From: Lawsonibacter asaccharolyticus
GTDB lineage: Bacteria > Bacillota > Clostridia > Oscillospirales > Oscillospiraceae
Reading direction: 5' to 3'
Assembly: GCA_003112755.1 (NCBI GenBank)
Contig: BFBT01000001.1
Span: forward strand, 1,550,001-1,614,000
DNA length: 64,000 bases
The notes below the pieces were generated by a model. The model saw nothing but the letters and a program-made list of their open reading frames with translations, was not told the origin of the DNA and ran no database searches. The translations under genes were made by a program, and so were the position numbers. Shown one piece after another: positions 34,333-46,775 of this stretch; the stretch's first letter is position 1; each line of letters starts with the position of its first letter.

Positions 34333-35386
34333 ATTCCGCCTCTTCATCGGCGGACAGGGACTCATAGTTCAGATCCGACAGGGTCCGGGCCTTATCGGCT
34401 GAGATGAGGAAGAGGTCGCAGCCGGGGGCGGGTGCCTCCAGGGCGGCGTAGACGTAGCTGCCATCCTCGGTCTGGCCGCCGATGGCCAGGGTGAAGGTCT
34501 CGCCGGAGGTCAGGGAGACGGTGAGAAGGGAGGCGCCGTCCATGCCGCAGGCGGACAGCTCCTCCTGGTCCGCCTTAAAAGCGGAGCAGCTGTCCAGGTA
34601 TAGGGTGGACAGGTCGTACAGCCAGTCCTCCAGCCCGACGGCCCCCTCGGGCAGCGGCTGCCCGTCCAGCGACCATAGGGTGATCTCCTCCGTCTCCGTG
34701 GTGGTCTCATAGATGGGCTCCCCGTTCTCGTCGGTCTCGCCGGTTTCGGTCTCCACCTCCGTCTCCCGGGTCTCCACAGCGGAAGTCAGCTGGCGGACAG
34801 TGCCGTCGGTCAGCTCCAGCTGGGCGGAGGTGATGTTCTTCTCGTCCAGGTCAGGCAGCTGGGGCAGCTCCATCAGGTCCAGCATTTCGCTGTCCAGGGA
34901 GGAGGTGATGGAGCCGTCCACCGTGTAGACCTCCGTCCCCCCGTCGAGCATGGCGTACCGGTGGCTGCCCCCAGGGTCCAGGCTGCCCAGAAGCAGGGTG
35001 GTGGACTCCCCGGAATCAGTGCGGGCGGTGAGGGTGTAGGCGGGCTCCTCCAGGCCGTAGTCGGCCAGTGCGTCGGGTTCCGGAATGATCCGCTCCGCCT
35101 TCAGGGCGGCCAGGTCCTCTCGGAGGGCGTCCAGCTCCGTGCCGTTCACCGGGAACTCGCTGTCCCCGTCCCAGGTCCAGCCCGTCTCCTCCAGGGTGAA
35201 GGAGAGGGGGCCGTCCCCGGAATCAAAGGAGAGGGCGGTGACATCGCTGAGCTGGAGCACATAGTCGGCCTGGGCGGCCTCCCGCTCCTCCTCCCCCGCG
35301 TTCCAGACCCGCAGGGCGGCGTAGGCGCCCAGCCCGACGGCGAGGACACCGGCGAGAGCCAAAAGCTGTTTTGTCTGTCGGTTCAT
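34331..35386 (-). CDS. DUF4340 domain protein, exporter-associated
   Basis: A 351-residue protein with an uncleaved N-terminal helix (LLALAGVLAVGLGAYAALRV) and a large extracytoplasmic part containing repeated DUF4340-like beta modules (WTWDGDSEFPVNGTELDALR, DLAALKAERIIPEPDALADY, YAMLDGGTEVYTVDG). An acidic Thr/Glu-rich insert (about residues 215-245) sits in the second half. The start ATG shares one base with the stop of the permease gene. DUF4340 proteins accompany Gld-type ABC exporters; their role is unknown. Confidence 0.82.
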   Translation of the reverse strand: MNRQTKQLLALAGVLAVGLGAYAALRVWNAGEEEREAAQADYVLQLSDVTALSFDSGDGPLSFTLEETGWTWDGDSEFPVNGTELDALREDLAALKAERIIPEPDALADYGLEEPAYTLTARTDSGESTTLLLGSLDPGGSHRYAMLDGGTEVYTVDGSITSSLDSEMLDLMELPQLPDLDEKNITSAQLELTDGTVRQLTSAVETRETEVETETGETDENGEPIYETTTETEEITLWSLDGQPLPEGAVGLEDWLYDLSTLYLDSCSAFKADQEELSACGMDGASLLTVSLTSGETFTLAIGGQTEDGSYVYAALEAPAPGCDLFLISADKARTLSDLNYESLSADEEAE

Positions 35387-37422
35387 CACAGTTTCCTCCG
35401 CTTGATCCAGTAGGCCAGGCCGCCGATCAGGACCCCCAGGGGGATGACGGCCAGATAGAGGGTGCTCCACATGCCCGGGTTGAGAACGGTGTTATAGGTG
35501 ATCTCCAGGCTCTTGGCGGGGATGGAGATGGCGGAGATGTCCTCCATGCCGGAGGTGGCCGCGTTGAGGAAGATGTCCAGGTTCACCATGCTGGGGTTGA
35601 AGGTGAGGATGCTCTGGTCCACCACGCTCTCGGTGGTGAAGACGGTGAGGCGGGCGGTGCCGCCGTCGGTCTCCTCCTCCGCCTGGGCGCCCAGGATATA
35701 GGTGCCGGTCTGCCCGCCGGCGTCGGAGTAGCCGCTCTCCGTGGTGGTCATGAAGGGGGTCACGGTGATGGTGTCACGGACCGGATCGCACTGGGTCATG
35801 CCGTGGGCGCCGTAGATCAGAGTCAGGTCGTCGTCCCCGAACTGAGCAGTGATGGGGCTGGAGGCGGACAGGGTGGCGCTGAAGTAGAAGCGGCCGTACT
35901 GGGCATAGTACCGGGCGGTGTCCCCGATATAGCCCTGGGCCATGGCGAGGCCGTAGTCGGCGAGGATGGCATTGAAGTTGGCCAGGTCCGTGCGGGTCAG
36001 CAGGATCATCACCTGGCCGCCCCCCTCCAGGTAGTCCCGGACCATCTGGGCCTCGTCGGCGGACAGGTCGGTCTGGGGCTGGTTGAAGACCAGCAGGGAG
36101 CAGTCGTCAGGCACCCCGTTGTCCAGCAGGAGGCTGACGGTGGAGGTAGACAGGTTGGCCTTGCTGATGGCGTCGGTGACCGAGCCGCCCAAGGCGCTCT
36201 CCCCATGGTTTTCGGCGAGATAGAGGATGTGGCTGTTGTCTGAGGTGACGTAGTCCACCGCGGAAGTGAGCTGCCCCTCGGCGTCGAACTCGGAATAGGT
36301 ATAGGTGCCATAGGTGTAGTAGGACATGAGATCGGCCACCAAAATGTCGGAGAAGGGGACCACCCGCTGCCTGCCGGTGTCGGCACAGCGGACCACGACA
36401 GTGTTCTGGTCTGCCTCATACTCCGTCAGGGCGGAGGGGTGCTCCACAGGGTCCACGAAGGAGAGGGAGAGATGGCCGGACAGGGCGGCATAGTTGTGCA
36501 GAAATTTGGTGATGCGCTGGTCCGTGGTGTCCTCGCTGGCCAGGACGACCAGCTCCACGTCCCGCTCCAGGGCGGAGAGGTAGTCCACAGAAGTGTCGCT
36601 GACGGTGTAGAGACTGTTGTCCGAGATGTCCCGCTCCACCAGGTCAGAGGGCAGCTGCCCCACCACCAGGTTGACCACCACGGCGATGGCCAGCACCACC
36701 GCAGTGGTAGCGGCGGAGGTGATCCCCTTCCGGCGCTGGAGGACCTGCACGGTGAGGAAGACGAAGACGGCCGCCATGGACAGATAGAGCAGCAGTCCCC
36801 CCAGATCGAACACGCTGTAATAGGCGAAGTTGTCCAGCACGCCCTGGAAGTCGAAGCTGGAGAGGAGCTGGGCCAGGGAGTCGGGGAGAAAGGACACCAG
36901 ATCGGTCCACAGGTAGAGGACCAGCAGCGCGGCAAAGGTGCCCACGGCGGCGATGATCTGGCTCTCGGTGAGGGCGGAGACGAACATGCCTACGGCGATG
37001 TACACGCAGCCCATGCAGAAGAAGGCCAGGATAGCGGCGTAGTCCGCCGTCAGAGTGGCGGAGCCGTTCATGGCGATGATGAGCGGGCAGAAACAGATCA
37101 GCAGGATGGGGACCAGCAGCACGGTGACCATGGCCAGATATTTGCCCAGGACGATGCCGGTGAGGGAGACGGGGGAGGTGAGCAGCAGCTGGTCGGTCTT
37201 GCCCCGCCGGTCCTCCGCCATGGAGCGCATGGTGAGGATGGGAACGGCCACCATGAAGATGATGGTGCAGCTGAGCAGGACATAGCCGAAGGAGGGGTAG
37301 CCGCCGAACAGGTTGTAGGCCATGAAGTAGATGCCTACAAAAAAGATAAGGATGGCGATGAACACATACCCCACCATGGAGGTGAAATAGGAGCGCAGCT
37401 CCCGCTTGTAGACCGCAGTCAT
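35386..37422 (-). CDS. ABC exporter permease, GldF-GldG fusion
   Basis: A 678-residue protein joining two parts. Residues about 1-240 are an ABC-2 type permease with six helices (VYKRELRSYFTSMVGYVFIA, MAEDRRGKTDQLLLTSPVSL). From about 255 another helix leads to a GldG-like extracytoplasmic domain (LSALERDVELVVLASEDTTD, ILYLAENHGESALGGSVTDA) and a final helix at the C-terminus (LAVIPLGVLIGGLAYWIKRR). In Bacteroidetes GldF and GldG are separate. It overlaps the ATPase gene by four bases. The exported substrate is unknown. Confidence 0.87.
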   Translation of the reverse strand: MTAVYKRELRSYFTSMVGYVFIAILIFFVGIYFMAYNLFGGYPSFGYVLLSCTIIFMVAVPILTMRSMAEDRRGKTDQLLLTSPVSLTGIVLGKYLAMVTVLLVPILLICFCPLIIAMNGSATLTADYAAILAFFCMGCVYIAVGMFVSALTESQIIAAVGTFAALLVLYLWTDLVSFLPDSLAQLLSSFDFQGVLDNFAYYSVFDLGGLLLYLSMAAVFVFLTVQVLQRRKGITSAATTAVVLAIAVVVNLVVGQLPSDLVERDISDNSLYTVSDTSVDYLSALERDVELVVLASEDTTDQRITKFLHNYAALSGHLSLSFVDPVEHPSALTEYEADQNTVVVRCADTGRQRVVPFSDILVADLMSYYTYGTYTYSEFDAEGQLTSAVDYVTSDNSHILYLAENHGESALGGSVTDAISKANLSTSTVSLLLDNGVPDDCSLLVFNQPQTDLSADEAQMVRDYLEGGGQVMILLTRTDLANFNAILADYGLAMAQGYIGDTARYYAQYGRFYFSATLSASSPITAQFGDDDLTLIYGAHGMTQCDPVRDTITVTPFMTTTESGYSDAGGQTGTYILGAQAEEETDGGTARLTVFTTESVVDQSILTFNPSMVNLDIFLNAATSGMEDISAISIPAKSLEITYNTVLNPGMWSTLYLAVIPLGVLIGGLAYWIKRRKL

Positions 37423-38468
37423 GGCTCCGCCTCCTCTCCGTGTTCCGTGATGGCTGTCTCCGGAGCGGGCTCCGGCTCCGCCGAATCTCTGCGCCCGAAG
37501 GGGCGCCTGCGGCCGCCAGCCTGTCCGGCGGCGGAGGCGTCGGAGGTCAGCTCCAGGAAGATCTGCTCCAGGGACAGGGACTCCCGCCTCATCTCCAGGA
37601 TCGGCAGGTCCGCCCCCGCACAGGCGCGGAAGACGGCCTCCCTGGGATCGGCCCCCTCCGCGGGAGTCAGGCGCAGCAGGGCGGCGCCCGCCTCCCCGCA
37701 GGGCAGCGGCGCCACCTCCGCTACGCCGGGGACGCCGGAGAGCAGGACCCGGCCTTCCTCCGGGGCGGCCTTGAGCAGCAGGGTGATGGCAGGGGTGCCT
37801 GCCAGCTCCCGCTCCAGCTGGGCCGGAGTGCCTTGGGCCACCAGCCGGCCGTGGTGGATGATAAAGATGTGGTCGCAGACCTCCTGGACCTCGGAGAGGA
37901 TATGGGAGCTGAGGATCACAGTGTGCTCCTGGGCCAGCTCCCGGATTAGGGCGCGGATCTCCAGGATCTGCTTGGGGTCCAGGCCTACAGTGGGCTCATC
38001 CAGGATCAGGATGTGTGGGAAGCCGATCAGCGCCTGGGCCAGCCCCACCCGCTGGCGGTAGCCCTTGGACAGGTTGCGGATCAGCCGGCCGGACACGTCG
38101 GCGGTCCGGGTCATCTCCAGGATGCGGTCCAGCTGAGCGGCCCGCTCCCCCCTGGGGATTCGCTTGAGCCCGGCGGCAAACTCCAGATACTCCCGCACCG
38201 TCATGTCCACATAGAGGGGCGGCTGCTCCGGCAGATAGCCGATGCAGGCCTTGGCCCCCGCCGGGTCCTGAGTCACACTGTGGCCGTCTACCCGGACCTC
38301 CCCTTCAGTGGGGGCGAGATAGCCGGTCATCATATTCATGGTGGTGGATTTCCCGGCGCCGTTTGGGCCCAGGAAGCCGCAGACGCAGCCCTTCTCCACT
38401 GTGAAGCTCAGGTGGTCCACCGCCAGATGGCCGCCGTACCGCTTCACCAGATTTTCTACTTCGATCAC
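37419..38468 (-). CDS. ABC transporter ATP-binding protein, GldA-like
   Basis: A 349-residue ATPase starting at GTG 38468 behind GGGAGGTT. Walker A GPNGAGKST, Q-loop YLPEQPPLYVDMTVREYLEF, the signature as LSKGYRQRVGLAQAL (an LSKGY variant common in this group) and Walker B ILILDEPTVGLDPKQ are all present. The last 50 residues are Ala/Arg/Pro-rich. First gene of the Gld-type operon. Confidence 0.92.
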   Translation of the reverse strand: MIEVENLVKRYGGHLAVDHLSFTVEKGCVCGFLGPNGAGKSTTMNMMTGYLAPTEGEVRVDGHSVTQDPAGAKACIGYLPEQPPLYVDMTVREYLEFAAGLKRIPRGERAAQLDRILEMTRTADVSGRLIRNLSKGYRQRVGLAQALIGFPHILILDEPTVGLDPKQILEIRALIRELAQEHTVILSSHILSEVQEVCDHIFIIHHGRLVAQGTPAQLERELAGTPAITLLLKAAPEEGRVLLSGVPGVAEVAPLPCGEAGAALLRLTPAEGADPREAVFRACAGADLPILEMRRESLSLEQIFLELTSDASAAGQAGGRRRPFGRRDSAEPEPAPETAITEHGEEAEP

Positions 38469-38570
38469 GGTCTAACCTCCCGTTCCAAATCAAAGATCAG
38501 GAACAGGATAACACCCAAAGCTGAAAGAAACCTGAAAGGCTGGCCGAAATTTTGTAAACATTTTGGGAAC

Positions 38571-38611
38571 AAAAAGGGCGCGTCCCGGAACGAAAGTGTC
38601 CCAGGACGCGC
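38571..38611 (-). terminator. Terminator of the MBL gene
   Basis: On the minus strand GCGCGTCC (38611-38604) pairs with GGACGCGC (38585-38578), followed by CCTTTTTG. Confidence 0.82.
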
Positions 38612-38641
38612 TGAGAGCGGGAAGGGGCTGTCCAGGCAGGC

Positions 38642-39253
38642 TCAGCCCAGATAGGAGAGCACCGCCGTCTGGGCGGGGGTGTCTTGGGTCAGCTCCAGGA
38701 CGTTGCCCTCATAGCGCACCACGCCGCTCTGAAGGGCGAGGAAATCCTCCACCGGACCGATGACCTCGTAGCCGAAGTCCTTGCCGCGGTAGTGCATGGG
38801 AACGACCACCCGGGGCTTGAGCTGGTCCACTACCGCCTTGGCCTGGCCGGCATCGATGGTGTAGAAGCCGCCCACCGGGATGAGCAGAGCGTCCAGACCG
38901 GACAGGGCCTCTGCCTGCTCCGGTGTCAGGCCGCAGCCCAAGTCTCCTAGATGGGCCACCCGAAGCCCCTCGGCGGAAAAGATGCGCATGGTGTTCGGGC
39001 CCCGCTTGGCGCCCTGAACCTCGTCGTGCCAGGTGGCCAGCTCTTCCACCTCCACGGCACAGGGCTTCCCGCTGAGGGCCACCGCGGCCCGGTTGCCGTG
39101 GTCCCGGTGCTCGTGGCTGCAATAGACGGCGTCAGCCTCCAGATGGAGGGGGGACAGACCGGGGACGGAGCCGTCCTCATAGGGGTCGATGACAAGGGTG
39201 CCCGCCTCAGTGGCCAGGGTGAAGCAGGAGTGGCCGTTCCAGATCAATTTCAT
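38642..39253 (-). CDS. MBL-fold metal-dependent hydrolase (UPF0173-like)
   Basis: A 203-residue protein beginning MKLIWNGHSCFTLATEAGTL, the usual start of the UlaG/UPF0173 branch. Metal ligands are in YCSHEHRDHGN (HxHxDH), VAHLGDLGC and VVPMHYR. ATG 39253 follows AGGAGGT. The substrate is unknown. It is monocistronic between its own promoter and terminator. Confidence 0.87.
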   Translation of the reverse strand: MKLIWNGHSCFTLATEAGTLVIDPYEDGSVPGLSPLHLEADAVYCSHEHRDHGNRAAVALSGKPCAVEVEELATWHDEVQGAKRGPNTMRIFSAEGLRVAHLGDLGCGLTPEQAEALSGLDALLIPVGGFYTIDAGQAKAVVDQLKPRVVVPMHYRGKDFGYEVIGPVEDFLALQSGVVRYEGNVLELTQDTPAQTAVLSYLG

Positions 39254-39575
39254 TTCAAAATACCTCCTGATATGGGTTTGGATGGGCAAAATATGGAGAG
39301 GAATAATAAAATTATAGCACGCTTTTCTCCGTTTGAAAACAGAAAATCCAGGAGGCCCTTCTTTGAAGGCGGAAAAAGGCGGGAAGGCAGCTGCTGATGG
39401 GCGGATGGGCAGGGGAAGCGGCAGGTTGAGGGAAAGGAAAAGAAAACAAGGAGAGGAAAAAACAGAGAATCGGGAAAAAGAGAACGAAAATGCGCATAGA
39501 AGAACTTCAAAATTGCACTTGAAGCTATTTTGGGGGAAATTTTGATTTTTTTGCATTTTTTCGACCAAATTACAG
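39254..39575. other. AT-rich non-coding interval
   Basis: Divergent intergenic region between the MBL gene and trmL. Apart from the two promoters it is purine-rich and low in complexity (for example a long A/G stretch near 39420-39500), and no gene or clear fold was seen. Confidence 0.5.
39311..39339 (-). promoter_or_regulatory. Promoter of the MBL gene
   Basis: On the minus strand TTTTCA (39339-39334), 17-base spacer and TATAAT (39316-39311). Confidence 0.6.
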
Positions 39576-39604
39576 TTGAATTTCCGGGCGAATTGGAATA
39601 CAAT
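39576..39604 (+). promoter_or_regulatory. Promoter of trmL
   Basis: TTGAAT (39576-39581), 17-base spacer and TACAAT (39599-39604). Confidence 0.65.
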
Positions 39605-39630
39605 GATAGCCGAAACGCGAGGTGGACCCA

Positions 39631-40119
39631 TTGCTGAACATCGTATTGGTAGAGCCGGAGATCCCCCAGAACTGCGGGAACATTGCCCGGACCTGCGCCG
39701 CCACCCGCAGCCGCCTCCACCTGATCCGCCCTCTGGGGTTCGACATCAGTGAGAAGGCGGTGCGCCGGGCCGGGCTGGATTACTGGCCCATGGTGGACCT
39801 GCGGGTCTACGACGGACTGGAGCAGTTTTTTACCGAGCATCCCGCTCCCGACCTCTGGCTGGCCACCACCAAGGCGCCCCGAAGCTATGACCAGGCCCAG
39901 TTCCGGGATGGCTGCTACCTGTTCTTTGGCAAGGAGACTGCGGGCCTCCCACTGGGCTTTCGGGAGGAGCACAGGGAGCGGTGCATCCGCATCCCTATGC
40001 GCCCTGACGCCCGCAGCCTGAACTTGGCCAACTCTGTGGCAGTGGTGGCCTACGAGGCCCTGCGCCAGCTGGGCTTTCCCGGGCTGTCCGGGCAGGGCGA
40101 GATGGCGGAGGGGCTGTGA
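39631..40119 (+). CDS. trmL: tRNA (cytidine/uridine-34-2'-O)-methyltransferase TrmL
   Basis: SPOUT methyltransferase modifying the wobble base of some tRNA-Leu. Taking TTG 39631 as start gives the family opening LNIVLVEPEIPQNCGNIART; GCGAGGTGG lies eight bases upstream. Knot motifs are FFGKETAGLPLGF and IPMRPDARSLNLANSVAVVA. The 162-residue length is normal. Confidence 0.93.
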   Translation: MLNIVLVEPEIPQNCGNIARTCAATRSRLHLIRPLGFDISEKAVRRAGLDYWPMVDLRVYDGLEQFFTEHPAPDLWLATTKAPRSYDQAQFRDGCYLFFGKETAGLPLGFREEHRERCIRIPMRPDARSLNLANSVAVVAYEALRQLGFPGLSGQGEMAEGL

Positions 40120-40173
40120 CCTGTTTATTTCCCTTTCCCACGCCTGACGAGAAAGAAAGGAGCTCATAGAAGA

Positions 40174-41370
<1,197 letters not shown>

Positions 41371-41403
41371 AGAACTGCCCGGGCAGCTCCGGGGACCCGC
41401 GCG

Positions 41404-41427
41404 AGCCCAGCGAAATGGGGATGGGCT
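41404..41427 (+). repeat. GCCCAGCG-core hairpin, degenerate copy
   Basis: AGCCCA (41404-41409) pairs with TGGGCT (41422-41427) around GCGAAATGGGGA. It shares the GCCCAGCGAA core with the copy at 9319-9349 but the outer stem is poorer. It is the main feature seen in the pgk-tpiA interval besides the short reading frame below. Confidence 0.35.
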
Positions 41428-41501
41428 TTCACCGGCAGGCGAAAGTGAAAAATATGGCGCATGCTTTGACGACGCTGAGATACAGGAAAGAGGGATCGTG
41501 C

Positions 41502-41582
41502 ATGAACAAAAAAATGAGAAATATCCTTCTGACCATTCTGGGGGTCCTTCTTGTAGTGATGCTTTTAAGTTTTGCGGCGTAG
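41502..41582 (+). CDS. 26-residue hydrophobic peptide
   Basis: A very short reading frame: Met-Asn-Lys-Lys-Met-Arg-Asn followed by the single membrane helix [29 protein letters not shown] site lies about nine bases before the ATG. The positive-inside start and uniform hydrophobic helix are typical of small membrane peptides, including type I toxins and small regulators. No antisense RNA was recognised. It lies between pgk and tpiA in the same orientation. Confidence 0.5.
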   Translation: MNKKMRNILLTILGVLLVVMLLSFAA

Positions 41583-41684
41583 TGCGGGACAAATCGCAGC
41601 TGGGAAGCCAAGATCCGGGCAGACTAGGCTCAAGTGTGTAACAAACTAGGAAGAGAAGGAAAAATAGAAAGGGGCTTTACCGCC

Positions 41685-42458
41685 ATGAACAGAAGATATC
41701 GCAAGACCATTATTGCCGGAAACTGGAAGATGAACAACACCCTCTCCCAGACCAAGCAGTTCGCCGAGGAGATCAAGCCCATTATGCCCCGGGGAAAGTG
41801 GTGCAACGTGGTCCTGTGCGTCCCGGCCGTCAATATCACCACCGCCGTCCGCCTGTTCAAGGACTGCCACATCGCCATTGGCGCGGAGACCTGCCACTAT
41901 GAGGACCACGGCGCCTATACCGGTGAGATCACTGCGGAGATGATCAAGGAGGCGGGGGCCAAGTATGTTATCATTGGCCACTCTGAGCGCCGCCAGTACT
42001 ACAACGAGACCGACTTCACCGTCAATAAGAAGGTCCACGCCGCCCTGGAGGTGGGGCTGAACCCCATCGTCTGTGTGGGCGAGAGCCTGGAGCAGCGGGA
42101 GCTGGGAGTGACCATGGAGCTGATCGCCTATCAGGTGAAGGCTGCCTTGGCCGGCGTGCCCGCCGACAAGATGCGCCATGTGGTCATCGCCTATGAGCCT
42201 CTGTGGGCCATCGGCACCGGCAAGACCGCCACCGCCGAGCAGGCTGGTGAGGTGTGCCAGGCTATCCGTGCTGTCATCCGCAAGCTGTACGGCGCCCATG
42301 TGGCCCGTTCCGTCACCATCCAGTACGGCGGCTCCATGAACGCCAAGAACGCCGCCGAGCTGCTGGCCCAGCCCGACGTGGATGGCGGCCTGATTGGCGG
42401 AGCCTCCCTGAAGCCTGCGGACTTCGTGGAGATCATCAACGCGGCAAACCAGGAGTAA
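41685..42458 (+). CDS. tpiA: Triosephosphate isomerase
   Basis: Interconverts dihydroxyacetone phosphate and glyceraldehyde-3-phosphate. ATG 41685 gives the family N-terminus RKTIIAGNWKMN with the catalytic Lys. VIIGHSERRQYYNETD carries the electrophile His, IAYEPLWAIGTGKTAT the catalytic Glu, and IQYGGSMNAKNAAELL the phosphate loop. 257 residues. An in-frame extension upstream lacks similarity. Confidence 0.97.
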   Translation: MNRRYRKTIIAGNWKMNNTLSQTKQFAEEIKPIMPRGKWCNVVLCVPAVNITTAVRLFKDCHIAIGAETCHYEDHGAYTGEITAEMIKEAGAKYVIIGHSERRQYYNETDFTVNKKVHAALEVGLNPIVCVGESLEQRELGVTMELIAYQVKAALAGVPADKMRHVVIAYEPLWAIGTGKTATAEQAGEVCQAIRAVIRKLYGAHVARSVTIQYGGSMNAKNAAELLAQPDVDGGLIGGASLKPADFVEIINAANQE

Positions 42459-42483
42459 GCGAGCCGTCCACGCCGGATGGGTC

Positions 42484-42518
42484 CCCAACGAAAGCCCAGC
42501 GCAGCGGGTTTTGTTGGG
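42484..42518 (+). repeat. GCCCAGCG-core intergenic hairpin, copy 2
   Basis: CCCAACGAAAGCCC (42484-42497) pairs with GGGTTTTGTTGGG (42506-42518) around AGCGCAGC, with one bulged G. The core matches 9319-9349, while the outer stem differs but stays paired. It lies in the 203-base tpiA-gpmI spacer. Confidence 0.55.
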
Positions 42519-42661
42519 AGAGGCGGAGCGGGGGAGCGGCAGGCATTTTGCCTCTCCCCATCCCGCACCATCGAAACACACGGAGAGGAAGACACGGAAC
42601 GCGGAGCGGGAGCCCGCTCTTCATGCCCCTTCCCTCTGGATTCTCTCAAGAAAGGGTTTCT

Positions 42662-45679
<3,018 letters not shown>

Positions 45680-45791
45680 GTCAGCGCGTACAAGCGTTTT
45701 CGCCAAAGGCGAAAACCTTGGCGCAGGCGGGATTTACTTCCGCCGAGCATATTGATCCTTAGGGTCCCCAATGTGTGCCGGGCACACATTG
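45680..45791. other. 112-bp hairpin-rich segment between the eno-tail repeats
   Basis: Contains GTTTTCGCC/GGCGAAAAC (9 bp) near 45696-45716 and CCCAATGTGTGCC/GGCACACATTGGG (13 bp) at 45767-45793. The second hairpin ends exactly at the beginning of repeat copy 2. No coding signal. Confidence 0.7.
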
Positions 45792-45941
45792 GGAGCTGGG
45801 CGGCATCGCGGAGTACCCCGGCATGAAGGCGTTCTTCAACCTGAAGTAAGTTTTCAAATTTTGCTGCAAAGCCGCCCAATCGGGCGGCTTTGCTCTTCCT
45901 GTCGTCCAGCTCCTGGGGGCCCCATCGCAGATGGGGCGCGC
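45792..45941 (+). repeat. Direct repeat copy 2: detached eno 3' end
   Basis: Near-perfect second copy of the eno tail and terminator, with a single A-to-G change (45803) that would turn Asp into Gly. It has no start codon or ribosome binding site of its own and is a non-functional fragment. Confidence 0.9.
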
Positions 45942-46055
45942 CGTGCACTGGGAAGCGGCGACGGCCATCCAGTCCCTTCTGTGCCGCCGGACTGTACTTT
46001 TTGTTCCAGCTGTGGTATGATGCAGCAAGACCATTGAAGAAAAGGAAGGACCGCT

Positions 46056-46628
46056 ATGTACATCGACCCCACCGTCTACCAGGGACGCCCCTCCGATGAC
46101 CGTATCCCCCAGGAGCTGGCTGTCTACGACAAACTGGAAGAGCTGGGCATCTCCTTCACCCGGGTGGATCACGACCATGCCGACACCATGGAGGACTGCC
46201 TGCTCATCGAGCGGACCCTGGGGGCCCGCATCTGCAAGAACCTGTTTCTGTGCAACCGGCAGCAGACTGACTTTTACCTGCTGATGATGCCGGGGGACAA
46301 GCCCTTCAAGACCAAGGACCTCTCCCCGCTGCTGGGCTGCTCCCGACTCTCTTTTGCCGGCCCGGAGCATATGGAGCGCCTGCTGCGCACCATCCCCGGC
46401 TCGGTGAGCGCCCTGGAGCTGATGTTCGATACGCAGGCACAGGTACGGCTGGTCATCGACCGGGACCTGCTGAAGGACCGGTATCTCAGCGGACACCCGG
46501 GGATCTCCACCTCCACCCTGTGCCTGGAGCGGGAGGAGATGATCCGCTTCGTGGAGGCCACCGGCCATACCCCCACCTATCTGGACCTGCCGGACCCGCG
46601 CCTGTCGGAGCAGGGCGGAGGTCTGTAA
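46056..46628 (+). CDS. Aminoacyl-tRNA deacylase, YbaK/PrdX family
   Basis: Free-standing editing-domain protein that hydrolyses mischarged tRNA, in the PrdX subgroup usually Ala-tRNA-Pro. The 190-residue sequence has YDKLEELGISFTRVDHDHAD, the catalytic-region RICKNLFLCNRQQTDFYLLM with Lys, and the ending STSTLCLEREEMIRFVEATG. An extended -10 (TGGTATGAT, 46013-46021) lies upstream, so transcription is independent of eno. Confidence 0.87.
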   Translation: MYIDPTVYQGRPSDDRIPQELAVYDKLEELGISFTRVDHDHADTMEDCLLIERTLGARICKNLFLCNRQQTDFYLLMMPGDKPFKTKDLSPLLGCSRLSFAGPEHMERLLRTIPGSVSALELMFDTQAQVRLVIDRDLLKDRYLSGHPGISTSTLCLEREEMIRFVEATGHTPTYLDLPDPRLSEQGGGL

Positions 46629-46662
46629 CGAAATCGTAGCCGTTTTGTCTCTCTTTGCTACC

Positions 46663-46674
46663 GGTTTGCAAACC
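46663..46674. promoter_or_regulatory. Palindrome upstream of the PstS-like gene
   Basis: GGTTTGCAAACC, a perfect 12-bp palindrome about 35 bases upstream of the extended -10 TGGTATGAT (46702-46710). It could be an operator; the regulator is unknown. Confidence 0.4.
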
Positions 46675-46775
46675 TTTCGCAACCCCTTTTTCCCCTGGCT
46701 CTGGTATGATGGAGGCAGAAGGAAAAAGGGGCTTTCCTTTTGCCCCGAGCCATGCTGGAAGAGAGGAGAATCAGG

